Origin: Campylobacterota bacterium
GTDB taxonomy: Bacteria > Campylobacterota > Campylobacteria > Campylobacterales > Sulfurovaceae
NCBI GenBank assembly: GCA_003252535.1
Contig: QKDN01000002.1
Coordinates: forward strand, 1 to 64,000
Length of the DNA: 64,000 bases
Direction of reading: 5' to 3'
Shown here: positions 51,788-61,370 of the stretch, in pieces
Layout: each line of letters begins with the position of its first letter
How positions within the stretch are numbered: the stretch's first letter is position 1
Notes under the pieces: model-generated
What the model was told of the DNA's origin: nothing
Databases searched by the model: none
Seen by the model: only the letters and a program-made list of their open reading frames with translations
Made by a program: the position numbers and the translations under genes

Positions 51788-52093
51788 ATGCAACGATATG
51801 ATTTAAGACACCTGAAAGAAAATTTCTATACAAGAATGACAGAGATCATCAATAATGAGCTCAAAAGCGGAGAGGTGGGTATATTCCTCTTTGAGATAGG
51901 CGACTTCTCACATATACAAAAGAGCGCTGATCTTATCAAATCCGAAGGTCACGATCTGATGAACTCTCTGAAGTTCAATGAAGTGGACTGGACGATCGTC
52001 GTCAAAAAAGCCGATGCTGCACTGGCTCAGGCACGTAAAGCACAGCTTGCCGGTACCGGGTCTGGACAGGGCGAAGAAGAGAAGGTTCAATAA
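51788..52093 (+). CDS. NuoE-position protein, HP1264-like
   Basis: A 101-residue protein in the nuoE position. It lacks the four cysteines of true NuoE (it has none), so it cannot hold the N1a [2Fe-2S] cluster. Sequence such as RHLKENFYTRMTEIINNELK, EVGIFLFEIGDFSHIQKSAD and FNEVDWTIVVKKA resembles the small protein found at this place in Helicobacter (HP1264) and Campylobacter complex I operons. It is coupled to the next gene (TAATG at 52091-52095). Its role may be docking of a non-NADH electron donor. Confidence 0.8.
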   Translation: MQRYDLRHLKENFYTRMTEIINNELKSGEVGIFLFEIGDFSHIQKSADLIKSEGHDLMNSLKFNEVDWTIVVKKADAALAQARKAQLAGTGSGQGEEEKVQ

Positions 52094-54102
52094 TGTCACA
52101 GGTTGTTTTCTCTACTTGGGGCGGCGAGTTTATCGATAACCGCGGTAAATCGTCTGAAGAGTGGGGGCAGTCAGCATTCAAACTTCCTGAGACATACACA
52201 GCCGACAGACGCTCGAAGGCGTTCATCGGCTGGGATGGTGTGGCTATTTTCCAGGAAGATGTCGATGCTGTGAGATTGGCTACAGAGTATGCTGCTCAGT
52301 ACCAGGTCTACTCGGAAGCGTGCGGCAGATGTGCGCCAGGGAGATGGGGCGGAAGGATACTTTACGACCTGCTTGACAAGATCGCCAGGGGTGAGGGGAC
52401 GCATGAAGATGTGGCACACCTCAGAGAGGTCAGCCAGACCATGATGCTCACCTCGAAATGCGAGATAGGCAAGACGGTACCGAAACCGATCCTCGATCTG
52501 ATGGAACACTACAAAGAGGAATTTGAGACCTGTATCAACAGTAAAAAACCCTCGAAACATTACGGCCAGGAGATCGACTATATCGCCAAGGTGACCGCAC
52601 CGTGTACCGATATGTGCCCTGCGCATGTCGATATCCCTGCCTATATCGAAGGTGTGAGGGATATGCTTTTCGGAGATTCTCTGGCAGCGACAAGGCAGAC
52701 GATGCCGCTGGCACATACCTGTGGCCGCGTATGCCCGCACCCGTGTGAAGATGCATGCCGCAGGACCAACCTCGACGAGCCGATCGCGATCATGGAGCTC
52801 AAGCGTCTCGGCGCAGATTATGAGACCGATCACAGTATGGGATGGTTCCATCCGTACCAGCCGAAACCGCTCAGGAACGATGGCAAAAAAGTGGCGATCA
52901 TCGGGGCTGGACCTGCGGGTCTGACAGCAGCGTATTATCTCGCACTGGAAGGTATCCAGGTTGATATCTTCGAAGAACTTCCCGTCCTTGGCGGCGAGGT
53001 AGCTGTAGGTGTACCCGAATACCGTATGCCTATCGACAAGTATAACAAGGATATCGAACTTGTCACCTCTATGGAGGCTGTCACGGTCTATACCAACCAC
53101 AGGGTCGATGCTGAACGTCTCAAAGAGATCGATGCAGAGTACGACGCTACACTTCTGGCATTCGGTACAAGACTCTCCAAGAAGGTCTATGCGGAGAACG
53201 AAAGAGCCGATATGGAAGGGTACTGGGGTGCCATCGCGATGCTTGACAAGGTCAACCTCTGGAGCAAATACGGTATTGGAAGTCCGGCGAGCAATGAGCT
53301 CGCAGGCAAGACGGTCGTATGTGTCGGTGGTGGATTCACCTCTATGGACGTTGTCAGATGTTCGGTGAGAGAAGGTGCGAAGAAGGTCTACATGCTCTAC
53401 AGAAGGGATGAAAAGACCATCATCGCCAACACAACCTACGAAGAGTACCATGAAGCGGTAGAAGAGGGTGTCGAGTTCATCTTCTACTCAGCAGTAGAAC
53501 GTATCTATGATGAGGACAACAAGCTCACCAAGCTTCTGGTCAACAAGTTCGAGCTTGTCCCTGATCCCAACGGTGGCCGGGCACAGCTGGTCAAGATCGA
53601 AGGTGGTGACATCGAGATCGATTGCGATTACCTGATCCCGGCGGTCTCCCAGGCAGCTGATCTCCAGATACTTCCAAAAGACTGGAACCTGGAGCTCACT
53701 TCCTGGAATACACTGCTGACGAACGGCAAGGACTATATGACAAGCAGACCGGGGCTCTTTGCGGCCGGTGACTGTGAGTACGGCCCGATGACGATCGTCA
53801 ATGCTGTCGGTCAGGCAAAAAGGGCGGCTTCTGTGATCGGCAGATATATCTACGAGGGGAAAGTATCCCTTACCGATGACGAGATCATGGAAGACCACCT
53901 CCAAAAGCTCAAAGTCTATAATAAAAAAGAGAAGATCACAGGCTGGATGCCCGGAATAGCGAGAGCCAACAGTGAAAAGCTCGGAGTAGATGAGAGAATA
54001 GATAACAACAAAGAGGTCAATCTCGGTTTCACGGGTGAAGAAGCCCTGGCAGAAGCAGAGAGATGTATGCGTTGTTATTATATTTCGATGGTGGCGGTGT
54101 GA
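52093..54102 (+). CDS. NuoF-replacing flavoprotein: NuoF-like Fe-S segment joined to GltD-type oxidoreductase
   Basis: A 669-residue protein in the nuoF position. Residues about 70-150 resemble the C-terminal cluster domain of NuoF: ACGRCAPGRWGGRILYDLLDKI and SKCEIGKTVPKPILDLMEHY, but the third N3 cysteine is Gly83 (CxxCxxG, plus Cys123). Residues about 165-240 match the GltD/DPD Fe-S domain: Cys171, 175, 210, 214, 218 and 222. Residues 266-660 are a GltD-like FAD/NAD(P)H module: IIGAGPAGLTAAYYLA, a second dinucleotide motif VGGGFTSMDVV followed by YRRDE, and FAAGDCEYGP. It has no NuoF FMN/NADH domain. It probably feeds electrons from NAD(P)H or a carrier into complex I. Confidence 0.83.
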   Translation: MSQVVFSTWGGEFIDNRGKSSEEWGQSAFKLPETYTADRRSKAFIGWDGVAIFQEDVDAVRLATEYAAQYQVYSEACGRCAPGRWGGRILYDLLDKIARGEGTHEDVAHLREVSQTMMLTSKCEIGKTVPKPILDLMEHYKEEFETCINSKKPSKHYGQEIDYIAKVTAPCTDMCPAHVDIPAYIEGVRDMLFGDSLAATRQTMPLAHTCGRVCPHPCEDACRRTNLDEPIAIMELKRLGADYETDHSMGWFHPYQPKPLRNDGKKVAIIGAGPAGLTAAYYLALEGIQVDIFEELPVLGGEVAVGVPEYRMPIDKYNKDIELVTSMEAVTVYTNHRVDAERLKEIDAEYDATLLAFGTRLSKKVYAENERADMEGYWGAIAMLDKVNLWSKYGIGSPASNELAGKTVVCVGGGFTSMDVVRCSVREGAKKVYMLYRRDEKTIIANTTYEEYHEAVEEGVEFIFYSAVERIYDEDNKLTKLLVNKFELVPDPNGGRAQLVKIEGGDIEIDCDYLIPAVSQAADLQILPKDWNLELTSWNTLLTNGKDYMTSRPGLFAAGDCEYGPMTIVNAVGQAKRAASVIGRYIYEGKVSLTDDEIMEDHLQKLKVYNKKEKITGWMPGIARANSEKLGVDERIDNNKEVNLGFTGEEALAEAERCMRCYYISMVAV

Positions 54103-54103
54103 T

Positions 54104-56377
54104 ATGAGTGCAAGAATAACGACAAAAAACGAACTGACGATAACCATTGACGGGAAGGTATGCCACGGGATACAGGGTGATACGATCCTGCAGATAGCCA
54201 GGGCGAACAGTATCTATATACCTACGATGTGCTACCTGACCAAGGTACAGCCTATCGCGTCATGCCGTATGTGCGTGGTCAATGTGGAGGGCGTCGACGG
54301 GATGATCCTCTCATGCCAGGAGAAGGCCGTGGACGGTGCGGTCATCACGACACACAACGAAGCGCTTTACAAAGAACGCCAGAATATCATGAAGCTCTAC
54401 AATGTCAACCACCCACTCGAGTGCGGCGTATGCGACAAGAGCGGCGAATGCGACCTCCAGAACAAAACAATGGAGTTCGCGGTGGCTTCGCAGAGCTTCA
54501 CAGCCAGGGATATGCATCGACCGGTAGAGAACTGGGGATTCATCTCGTATGACCCTGCGCTCTGTATAATGTGCGAGAAGTGTGTTCATGTCTGCAACGA
54601 AGTAGTGGGTGACAATATACTTGCGATCAGTGTCGGCGGATACAAGTCAACGATCATCAATACCAGACCGGGAGAAGAGTGCAGCAGCTGTGGCGAATGT
54701 ATGTCCGTATGTCCGGTAGGAGCTCTTGTAAGTACCGATTTCAAGTATACGAGCAATGCATGGGAGCTTCAGAAGATCCCCTCGAGCTGTGCTCACTGCA
54801 GCAGTGCCTGTTCGCTCAGCTACGAGGTCAAGCACAGTGGTATCGGCAACCATGAGAAGAAGATATACCGTGTTACCAACAACTACGAGTTCACTTCGCT
54901 TTGTGGTGCCGGAAGATTCGGATATGATTTCGCCAATACAGGGGCGAAAAGAGACAGGGCGCTCTTTACGAGTGCAGTAGAAGCACTGAAAAAGGCCGAA
55001 GTGATCCGCTTTGGAGCGACGATCACCAATGAAGAGGCGTCGATACTCCAGCATATCAAGGAGTCGTACGGCACTGCGCTGGTATGTGACGAGGCGAGGG
55101 GCTACCAGAAGTTCCTCGAAGCTTACAGCAGTGTCAGCGGCAAGAGCCTCTACAGCGGGAGTCTGAAGAACCTTTCCAAGTCAAGAGGTATCATTGTCCT
55201 CGGATCGAAGATCAACGACGATAATCCTATGGTCAAGTATCATATCACGATGGCAAGCCGCAGAGAGCGTGCGAGGGTAGTCTATATGCATCCTATCGAG
55301 GATGCCGCTATGCAGAGTATCGTGACGCAGTTCATCAAGTATGAAGCGGGGAGTGAAGAGGGTGCAGCCGCACTTTTGGCAAAGACTTTGATCGACACTA
55401 AGAAAGTACCGTCAGAGATCGCTGCCTATCTCGATGATCTCGATATCGGTAATCTCAGTGCTGAGAGCAATATCGGTGAAGATGAACTTGAGAAACTTTC
55501 CAAATCGCTTATCAAGAAATCCGGCTTTACACTGGTGGCAGGGAGTGACCTCTACAACCATCCGAGAGCCGAAAGCATCGCAAAACTGTTGGCTGCTATA
55601 GAGCTCTACGGCGATTTCGAGCTTATCCTTGTACCGCCTGCGACGAATGCCCTCGGTGTATCACTTATCTGTGATCTCGACGAGGACAAAGACGGCTACA
55701 GCGTAGGGTACAATGCTCCGGGTGATTTTGTGCTCAGTGCAATGGGCAGTGGTGATATCGATATGCCGGCGCTCAACCAGCAGGAGGGGACACTGACATC
55801 TGTAGACAAGAGAGTCGTACCGATCAATGCAGCACTTGCCTATGATGGTTATACGCTCAATAATCTTGCCTGTGGACTTGGTGTGGAAGCCAAGTATACC
55901 ATCGATTATACGGAGCATCTTCCGGTGGTAAAAGGATATGAAGCTGTTGCATTCGATGATCTTCCCGACTACTTTGATGCGAGCGGCAACGAGCACAGGG
56001 GATACCTGCTTCACAGCCTTGATGCAGAACAAACAGGTACGCTTGAAGAAGTGGCTGATCTCCCTACCTATGATGGAGGGGTTGTATATCAATGCAACAG
56101 CGGCAATCAGTTCACATCCTTTACAAACAAGAGCAAAAAGCTCGGGACAGACGACAAACTCAGAGGTTCTCAACAGTTCGCGACCCTATCCAAGCTCAAT
56201 GACGGGCAGAAAGTACGGTTCGAAATCAACGGTGTTGTTTATGAGAGAGTGTTTATGATTGACACATCAATGAAGGGAACGATCGCGATTAATCCATACG
56301 CGGACATGGGATTAAGTAGCACTACGGTATCCTATTATCGATTCAATCAGCCCAAATTAGAAGTAATGGATAGTTAA
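54104..56377 (+). CDS. nuoG: NADH-quinone oxidoreductase subunit G, first copy
   Basis: A 757-residue Fe-S subunit. ATG 54104 gives a natural start just after the upstream stop; the frame is open further back. The [2Fe-2S] ligands are Cys43, 54, 57 and 71. The N5-type cluster has His103, Cys107, 110 and 116. Two ferredoxin-type [4Fe-4S] sets are at 154-164 and 193-203, and another set at 229, 232, 236 and 267 (N7-like). So all clusters of an extended NuoG are kept. The C-terminal half is the degenerate molybdopterin-oxidoreductase fold without cofactor motifs I can recognise. A second NuoG gene follows two bases after its stop. Confidence 0.92.
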   Translation: MSARITTKNELTITIDGKVCHGIQGDTILQIARANSIYIPTMCYLTKVQPIASCRMCVVNVEGVDGMILSCQEKAVDGAVITTHNEALYKERQNIMKLYNVNHPLECGVCDKSGECDLQNKTMEFAVASQSFTARDMHRPVENWGFISYDPALCIMCEKCVHVCNEVVGDNILAISVGGYKSTIINTRPGEECSSCGECMSVCPVGALVSTDFKYTSNAWELQKIPSSCAHCSSACSLSYEVKHSGIGNHEKKIYRVTNNYEFTSLCGAGRFGYDFANTGAKRDRALFTSAVEALKKAEVIRFGATITNEEASILQHIKESYGTALVCDEARGYQKFLEAYSSVSGKSLYSGSLKNLSKSRGIIVLGSKINDDNPMVKYHITMASRRERARVVYMHPIEDAAMQSIVTQFIKYEAGSEEGAAALLAKTLIDTKKVPSEIAAYLDDLDIGNLSAESNIGEDELEKLSKSLIKKSGFTLVAGSDLYNHPRAESIAKLLAAIELYGDFELILVPPATNALGVSLICDLDEDKDGYSVGYNAPGDFVLSAMGSGDIDMPALNQQEGTLTSVDKRVVPINAALAYDGYTLNNLACGLGVEAKYTIDYTEHLPVVKGYEAVAFDDLPDYFDASGNEHRGYLLHSLDAEQTGTLEEVADLPTYDGGVVYQCNSGNQFTSFTNKSKKLGTDDKLRGSQQFATLSKLNDGQKVRFEINGVVYERVFMIDTSMKGTIAINPYADMGLSSTTVSYYRFNQPKLEVMDS

Positions 56378-56379
56378 AG

Positions 56380-58836
56380 ATGAGTAATGAAATAACAATA
56401 AAGATCGACGGTATAGAGTATAAGACGAAGGAAGGGGAATATATCCTCAACGCTGCCCGGGCAAACAACGTCTTTATTCCTGCTATCTGCTATTTGACTC
56501 GCTGCTCACCAACGCTTGCCTGCCGTATCTGTCTTGTGGAAGCAGACGGCAAGAGGGTCTACGCCTGTAACGCAAAAGCCAAAGAGGGGATGGAGATCAC
56601 AACATCGACTCCGGATATCCTCGAAGAGCGCAGAGCGATCATGGAGGTTTACGATGTCAATCACCCCCTCCAGTGTGGTGTGTGTGACCAGAGCGGTGAA
56701 TGTGAGCTCCAGAATTATACTCTGGAGATCGGTGTCGATTCGCAAAGCTATGCGATACCGGATACCAAAAGAGAGACAAAAGACTGGAGTTCCGTACTCC
56801 ATTACGATGCAGGGCTGTGTATAGTATGTGAGAGATGTGTGACCGTCTGTAAGGATATGATCGGTGATGCCGCTATCAAGACAGGACCAAGAGGCGGTGA
56901 AGCACTTCCGAAAGAGTACAAGGAGAGTATGCCAAAAGATGCATACGCCATGTGGAACAAGCTCCAGAAGTCTATCATCGTGCCGAGCAACGGCAGCGAA
57001 TTCACCAACTGTAGCGACTGCGGCGAATGTACGGCGGTATGTCCGGTAGGTGCGCTTGTGAGCAGGGACTTCATCTACAAGTCGAATGCATGGGAACTTG
57101 AGCAGATCCCTGCGACATGTGCACATTGCAGCAACGGTTGTCAGATATTCTACGAAGTGAAGCACACTTCCATCACTGACCCTACACCGAAGATATACAG
57201 GGTCACGAACGAGTGGAACTATGTGTCGCTGTGCGGGTCGGGAAGATTTGCGTACGATTTCGAGAATCGCGTAGAGGGTAAGGATGCAGAGGCGTTCGCA
57301 AGAGCAGTCGAAGCCCTTCAAAAGGCCGATACGATCAGATTCAATTCGGTCATTACCAACGAAGAGGCCCTGATGCTCCAGACGCTCAAGGAGAAGTTCG
57401 GGAAGAAACTTGTCAACAACGATGCGTATGCATTCGGCAAGTTCCTCAGCACTTACGGTAAGGCTGCGGGCAAAATGCTTTATGGCAGTGACCTCAAAAG
57501 CATTACCAGCAGCGACTTTGTGATCAGTGTCGGAGCAGCACTTCGCAATGACAACCCGAACGCAAGATATGCCTTCAACAATATCCAGAAGATGAATAAA
57601 GGGGCAGGTCTCTATTTCCACCCGGTCGCAGACACAGTGATCAGTGATCTCGGGAAGAATGTCATGAGTATGATCCACAAGCCTGGTCTTGAGGAAGCAG
57701 CACTCTATCTTGTACTTGACCTCTTCTCTGACAAAGAGAAGCTTCCGGAGGCAACGAGATCATATCTTGAATCGTTTCACAAAAAAGGGACCAGGACCGT
57801 CACTGAGAAAGTGATGGAAGAGGTAACCGAGACTGTTGTTGACGAAGCAACGGGCGAGAGCAAAGAGGTGACCAAGAAAGTACCGAAGAGCGTTTCGAAA
57901 GAGGTTGAGTTCGAGATCAACGAGCTGGCTTCAATGCTCGGAGGCAGTGATGATTTCGCTGATGCCTTTGAGAAGATGATGGCAAAAAAAGAGTCGTTCT
58001 CCCTGATCGTAGGAGAGGACCTCTACTTCCATCCGAAAGCAGAGAACCTTGCCCGTCTTGTAGCCTTGATCGAGAGTACTAGCGCGATCAACATCGTAAT
58101 GATCCCGCCCAAGACCAACTCCCTGGGCGTAGCGCTCATCTGCGATCTTGACGATGCGGCAGAGGGATACACCGTAGGATACAATGAGAACGGTGACTTC
58201 AGACTCTCCGCACTTGGCAACGGCGATCTCGATATGCCGGCGCTCAACCAGCAGGAGGGTACCCTTACCAATATCAACAAGCTGGTCGTACCTACCAATG
58301 CGGCCCTTGGATATAACGGGTATGTACTCAATGACCTGATGAACGCACTTGGCTGCGGCGAAGAGCTCACGGTAGCATGGACACCGAAACTTGCTTCGAA
58401 AAGAGGCTTCGAAGCACACTGCTTCGATGATCTTCCGAACGGCTACACCAACAGTGGTGCCGAACAGAGAGGCTACGCGCTTGTAGATCTTCACAGAAGA
58501 GCGGGAGAAGAGGGTGTCGAAGAGTTCGACGGCTCGATCGCTCTTGAAGGGGAGATCGCCTACAGATGCAACCCGCAAAGACAGTTCAATGACTTTACCG
58601 ACAAGTCACACGAGATATTTGAAGCCTTCGCTCTTTATGCCAGCAGCACCAAAGCAGAAGAGCTAGGAGCAAAAGTGGAAGTGGACTTCGGAAGTGAGAG
58701 GAGGGTCTTTGATGTAGTTGCCGATGAGAGAATGGAAGGCAACATCGTCAAGGTGCCCGACTTTAGAAGCGCGGATGATATCTATGGTCTCTTCGGTGAG
58801 AACAGATTTAAAAACGTAACAATAAGAAAGGTGTAG
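56380..58836 (+). CDS. nuoG: NADH-quinone oxidoreductase subunit G, second copy
   Basis: An 818-residue paralogue of the preceding subunit. The cluster ligands again are complete: Cys37, 48, 51, 63; His95, Cys99, 102, 108; Cys147, 150, 153, 157; Cys211, 214, 217, 221; and Cys247, 250, 254, 285. Differences from copy one are an insert between the two ferredoxin sets (about 165-205) and a lysine/glutamate-rich insert near residue 470-510 (VTETVVDEATGESKEVTKKV). Phrases such as NQQEGTLTNINKLVVPTNAAL match copy one (NQQEGTLTSVDKRVVPINAAL), proving common origin. One copy may replace the other or both may sit in one complex. Confidence 0.92.
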   Translation: MSNEITIKIDGIEYKTKEGEYILNAARANNVFIPAICYLTRCSPTLACRICLVEADGKRVYACNAKAKEGMEITTSTPDILEERRAIMEVYDVNHPLQCGVCDQSGECELQNYTLEIGVDSQSYAIPDTKRETKDWSSVLHYDAGLCIVCERCVTVCKDMIGDAAIKTGPRGGEALPKEYKESMPKDAYAMWNKLQKSIIVPSNGSEFTNCSDCGECTAVCPVGALVSRDFIYKSNAWELEQIPATCAHCSNGCQIFYEVKHTSITDPTPKIYRVTNEWNYVSLCGSGRFAYDFENRVEGKDAEAFARAVEALQKADTIRFNSVITNEEALMLQTLKEKFGKKLVNNDAYAFGKFLSTYGKAAGKMLYGSDLKSITSSDFVISVGAALRNDNPNARYAFNNIQKMNKGAGLYFHPVADTVISDLGKNVMSMIHKPGLEEAALYLVLDLFSDKEKLPEATRSYLESFHKKGTRTVTEKVMEEVTETVVDEATGESKEVTKKVPKSVSKEVEFEINELASMLGGSDDFADAFEKMMAKKESFSLIVGEDLYFHPKAENLARLVALIESTSAINIVMIPPKTNSLGVALICDLDDAAEGYTVGYNENGDFRLSALGNGDLDMPALNQQEGTLTNINKLVVPTNAALGYNGYVLNDLMNALGCGEELTVAWTPKLASKRGFEAHCFDDLPNGYTNSGAEQRGYALVDLHRRAGEEGVEEFDGSIALEGEIAYRCNPQRQFNDFTDKSHEIFEAFALYASSTKAEELGAKVEVDFGSERRVFDVVADERMEGNIVKVPDFRSADDIYGLFGENRFKNVTIRKV

Positions 58837-58838
58837 CA

Positions 58839-59867
58839 ATGGAAGTAACAGTATTACCGGAAGTGACCTGGTTAGGTGTTGTAATCAAAGCGGTTATAAT
58901 TCTGGCTATTATCTCCGCGATAGCAGGTTTCGGTACCTACCTTGAAAGGAAGGTACTGGCATTTATGCAAAGAAGGCTCGGACCCATGCATGTGGGTCCG
59001 TACGGTCTTCTCCAGATCCTGGCGGACGGTATCAAACTCTTCACAAAAGAGGATATCGTTCCACAGAACGCGAACAAGCTGATCTTTCAGGTTGCACCAG
59101 CGATCACGGCAGCAACGGCGTTTATCGCCCTCTCTGCCGTACCGGTGTTCCCTGACTTCACTATCCCGGAATTCATCCCGCTTCTTGGGGGTACGTTCGT
59201 ACCATCCATGGCGGCAGACCTGAATATCGGTGTCCTTTTCATACTCGGTATGATGGCAGCAGGTCTCTACGGACCGCTCCTTGCCGGTATGGCACAGGCG
59301 AACAAGTGGGGTATCCTCGGTTCAGCCAGAACGGCGATCCAGTTCCTCAGCTACGAGGTCGTGACAGGTCTTTCTATCCTGGCTCCGATCATGCTCGTCG
59401 GTTCGCTCTCTCTGATAGAGTTCAATGACTACCAGGCAGGCGGCATCGGATCATGGATGATGTGGCAGCAGCCGGTTGCTCTGATCCTGTTCCTTATCGC
59501 AGGTTTTGCAGAGACCAACAGAACACCGTTCGACCTTCTTGAACATGAGGCAGAGGTCGTTTCAGGATATGCAACAGAGTATTCGGGTATGAGATGGGGT
59601 ATGTTCTTCATCGGCGAATATGCGAACATGATCACGATCTCTGTCCTGGCAGCAGTTATATTTGCAGGTGGATACAACGATCTCGGATTCCTTGCCGGAT
59701 GGTTCGTGATCATACTCAAGATCGCGTTCTTCTTCTTCCTCATGTTGTGGGTAAGGGCTGCATGGCCGCATGTAAGACCTGATCAATTGATGTGGCTGTG
59801 CTGGAAAGTACTTATGCCTATCGCAGTAATAAATGTAGTTATCACCGGTTTCGTGATGATGGCATAA
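58839..59867 (+). CDS. nuoH: NADH-quinone oxidoreductase subunit H
   Basis: A 342-residue membrane subunit with about eight helices, forming the quinone entrance and the junction to the peripheral arm. TYLERKVLAFMQRRLGPMHVG, GPYGLLQILADGIKLFTKED and FAETNRTPFDLLEHEAEVVSGY carry the conserved charged residues, and LMWLCWKVLMPIAVINVV ends the protein. The length is normal. Confidence 0.98.
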   Translation: MEVTVLPEVTWLGVVIKAVIILAIISAIAGFGTYLERKVLAFMQRRLGPMHVGPYGLLQILADGIKLFTKEDIVPQNANKLIFQVAPAITAATAFIALSAVPVFPDFTIPEFIPLLGGTFVPSMAADLNIGVLFILGMMAAGLYGPLLAGMAQANKWGILGSARTAIQFLSYEVVTGLSILAPIMLVGSLSLIEFNDYQAGGIGSWMMWQQPVALILFLIAGFAETNRTPFDLLEHEAEVVSGYATEYSGMRWGMFFIGEYANMITISVLAAVIFAGGYNDLGFLAGWFVIILKIAFFFFLMLWVRAAWPHVRPDQLMWLCWKVLMPIAVINVVITGFVMMA

Positions 59868-59878
59868 GGGAGGAAGAG

Positions 59879-60502
59879 ATGAGTTTAGAAGAATTCAAAA
59901 ACAGAAACATAGGTAAACAAAATTATGTAAAGCTCGATCTTGAGCATACGCCGCAGACACCACTCGGACGCTTTTCCAGGGTTGTCAGAAGAACACTCAA
60001 GGGTGAACTGTTCGTAGGTCTTTATGTAACGCTCAGAGAGATGATCAATGCCCTTTTCAGAGGAGAGATGCATACGGTCAAGTATCCGCTTGAAAAACTG
60101 CCGATCTCCCCGAGATACAGAGCGATCCACGATATGCTCAGACTTCTCGAAAGCGGTCACTACAGATGTATCGGATGCGGACTTTGCGAGAAGATTTGTA
60201 TCTCCAACTGTATCAGGATGGATACAAGGTATGATGAAAACCAGCGAAAAGAGGTTTCGGAATATACCATCAACTTCGGTAGATGTATATTCTGCGGATA
60301 CTGTGCAGAGGTGTGTCCAGAGTTGGCTATCGTCCACGGCGGCAGATACGAGACTGCATCGGAGCAGAGAGCGAGCTTCTCGATTTTCGAAGATATGCTT
60401 ACTCCTGTCGATGCCCTCAAACAGCAAAAAGAGTATGACGGTTTTGGTGCGGTGAGTCCGAATGCGGATGAGAACATCAAAAAGACGCCGCTAGCATACT
60501 AA
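59879..60502 (+). CDS. nuoI: NADH-quinone oxidoreductase subunit I
   Basis: A 207-residue subunit with two ferredoxin-type [4Fe-4S] clusters (N6a, N6b): CIGCGLCEKICISNCI and CIFCGYCAEVCPELAI. ATG 59879 follows GGGAGGAAGAG; the longer open frame upstream overlaps nuoH and is not needed. It carries electrons from NuoG to NuoB. The N-terminal amphipathic region binds the membrane arm. Confidence 0.97.
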   Translation: MSLEEFKNRNIGKQNYVKLDLEHTPQTPLGRFSRVVRRTLKGELFVGLYVTLREMINALFRGEMHTVKYPLEKLPISPRYRAIHDMLRLLESGHYRCIGCGLCEKICISNCIRMDTRYDENQRKEVSEYTINFGRCIFCGYCAEVCPELAIVHGGRYETASEQRASFSIFEDMLTPVDALKQQKEYDGFGAVSPNADENIKKTPLAY

Positions 60503-60514
60503 AAGGGAGAGAAG

Positions 60515-61069
60515 ATGTACGAGCAAATAGCCTTTTATCTATTTTCGGCTCTAACCGTAGGGCTCTTTATGGTAACGGTATTAAGTAAGAATATCCTGTA
60601 TTCAATGACTTCATTGGCAGCAGGTATGGTTTTGATCTCAGGATTCTTCTTCCTCCTTGGAGCTGACTTCCTGGGCGTGGTGCAACTCATCGTCTATGTG
60701 GGTGCCGTCATGGCACTTTATGCATTTGCGATGATGTTCTTTGATGCTACAAGAGATATCAAGGAGAAGAATACGAGTTCGGCACTGGTATTCCTCCTTG
60801 GCGGTATGGCAGCGCTTCTCCTGGTAGTTGTTTTTGCGGCACCTATCATGGGTGAGAACATTCAGGCATCATACCCGGTCATCGAGGGTGTGGGGAATGC
60901 TGAATCGGTCGGTATGGTACTCTTCACAAAGTACCTTGTTCCGTTCGAAGTAGCGGCGGTTATGCTCCTCGTTGCAATGATAGCGGGTATCATACTTGCA
61001 GGCAAGAAGATGGATCACAGCCTTACAACTGTGGATGATCCTATCAATGTACAGGAGGAGACAAAATGA
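60515..61069 (+). CDS. nuoJ: NADH-quinone oxidoreductase subunit J
   Basis: A 184-residue membrane subunit with five predicted helices. SKNILYSMTSLAAGMVLISGFF, then GADFLGVVQLIVYVGAVMALYAFAMMFFD is the family signature, including the pi-bulge helix. It overlaps nuoK by four bases (ATGA). Confidence 0.96.
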   Translation: MYEQIAFYLFSALTVGLFMVTVLSKNILYSMTSLAAGMVLISGFFFLLGADFLGVVQLIVYVGAVMALYAFAMMFFDATRDIKEKNTSSALVFLLGGMAALLLVVVFAAPIMGENIQASYPVIEGVGNAESVGMVLFTKYLVPFEVAAVMLLVAMIAGIILAGKKMDHSLTTVDDPINVQEETK

Positions 61070-61368
61070 TCGGTTTGAGTCATTATCTGATTATATCGGG
61101 AATTCTTTTCGCGATCGGTCTGGTGGGTGTACTGAGAAGGAAGAACCTGTTGATGCTGTTTTTTGCAACTGAGATCATGCTCAATGCAGCCAATGTCGCT
61201 TTCGCAGCGGTATCAAACTATTATCATGATCTTACGGGGCAAATGTTCGCTTTCTTCATTATCGCAGTAGCGGCAAGTGAAGTTGCGGTTGGCCTCGGTC
61301 TCTTGATTGTACTTTATAAGAAATTCGGAACGCTTGATCTTGATGATTTGGCATCGATGAAAGGGTAG
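61066..61368 (+). CDS. nuoK: NADH-quinone oxidoreductase subunit K
   Basis: A 100-residue membrane subunit with three helices. RRKNLLMLFFATEIMLNAANV and FFIIAVAASEVAVGLGLLIVLYKK carry the two conserved membrane glutamates used in proton pumping. It begins in the nuoJ stop and is followed by nuoL after two bases. Confidence 0.97.
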   Translation: MIGLSHYLIISGILFAIGLVGVLRRKNLLMLFFATEIMLNAANVAFAAVSNYYHDLTGQMFAFFIIAVAASEVAVGLGLLIVLYKKFGTLDLDDLASMKG

Positions 61369-61370
61369 TA

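Noticed and set aside
6221-57124. Depletion of GTGCAC caused by the ApaLI-like system
   Set aside because: I found at least three GTGCAC sites (6221, 49644, 57119) by eye. This was not an exhaustive count, so no avoidance claim is made.
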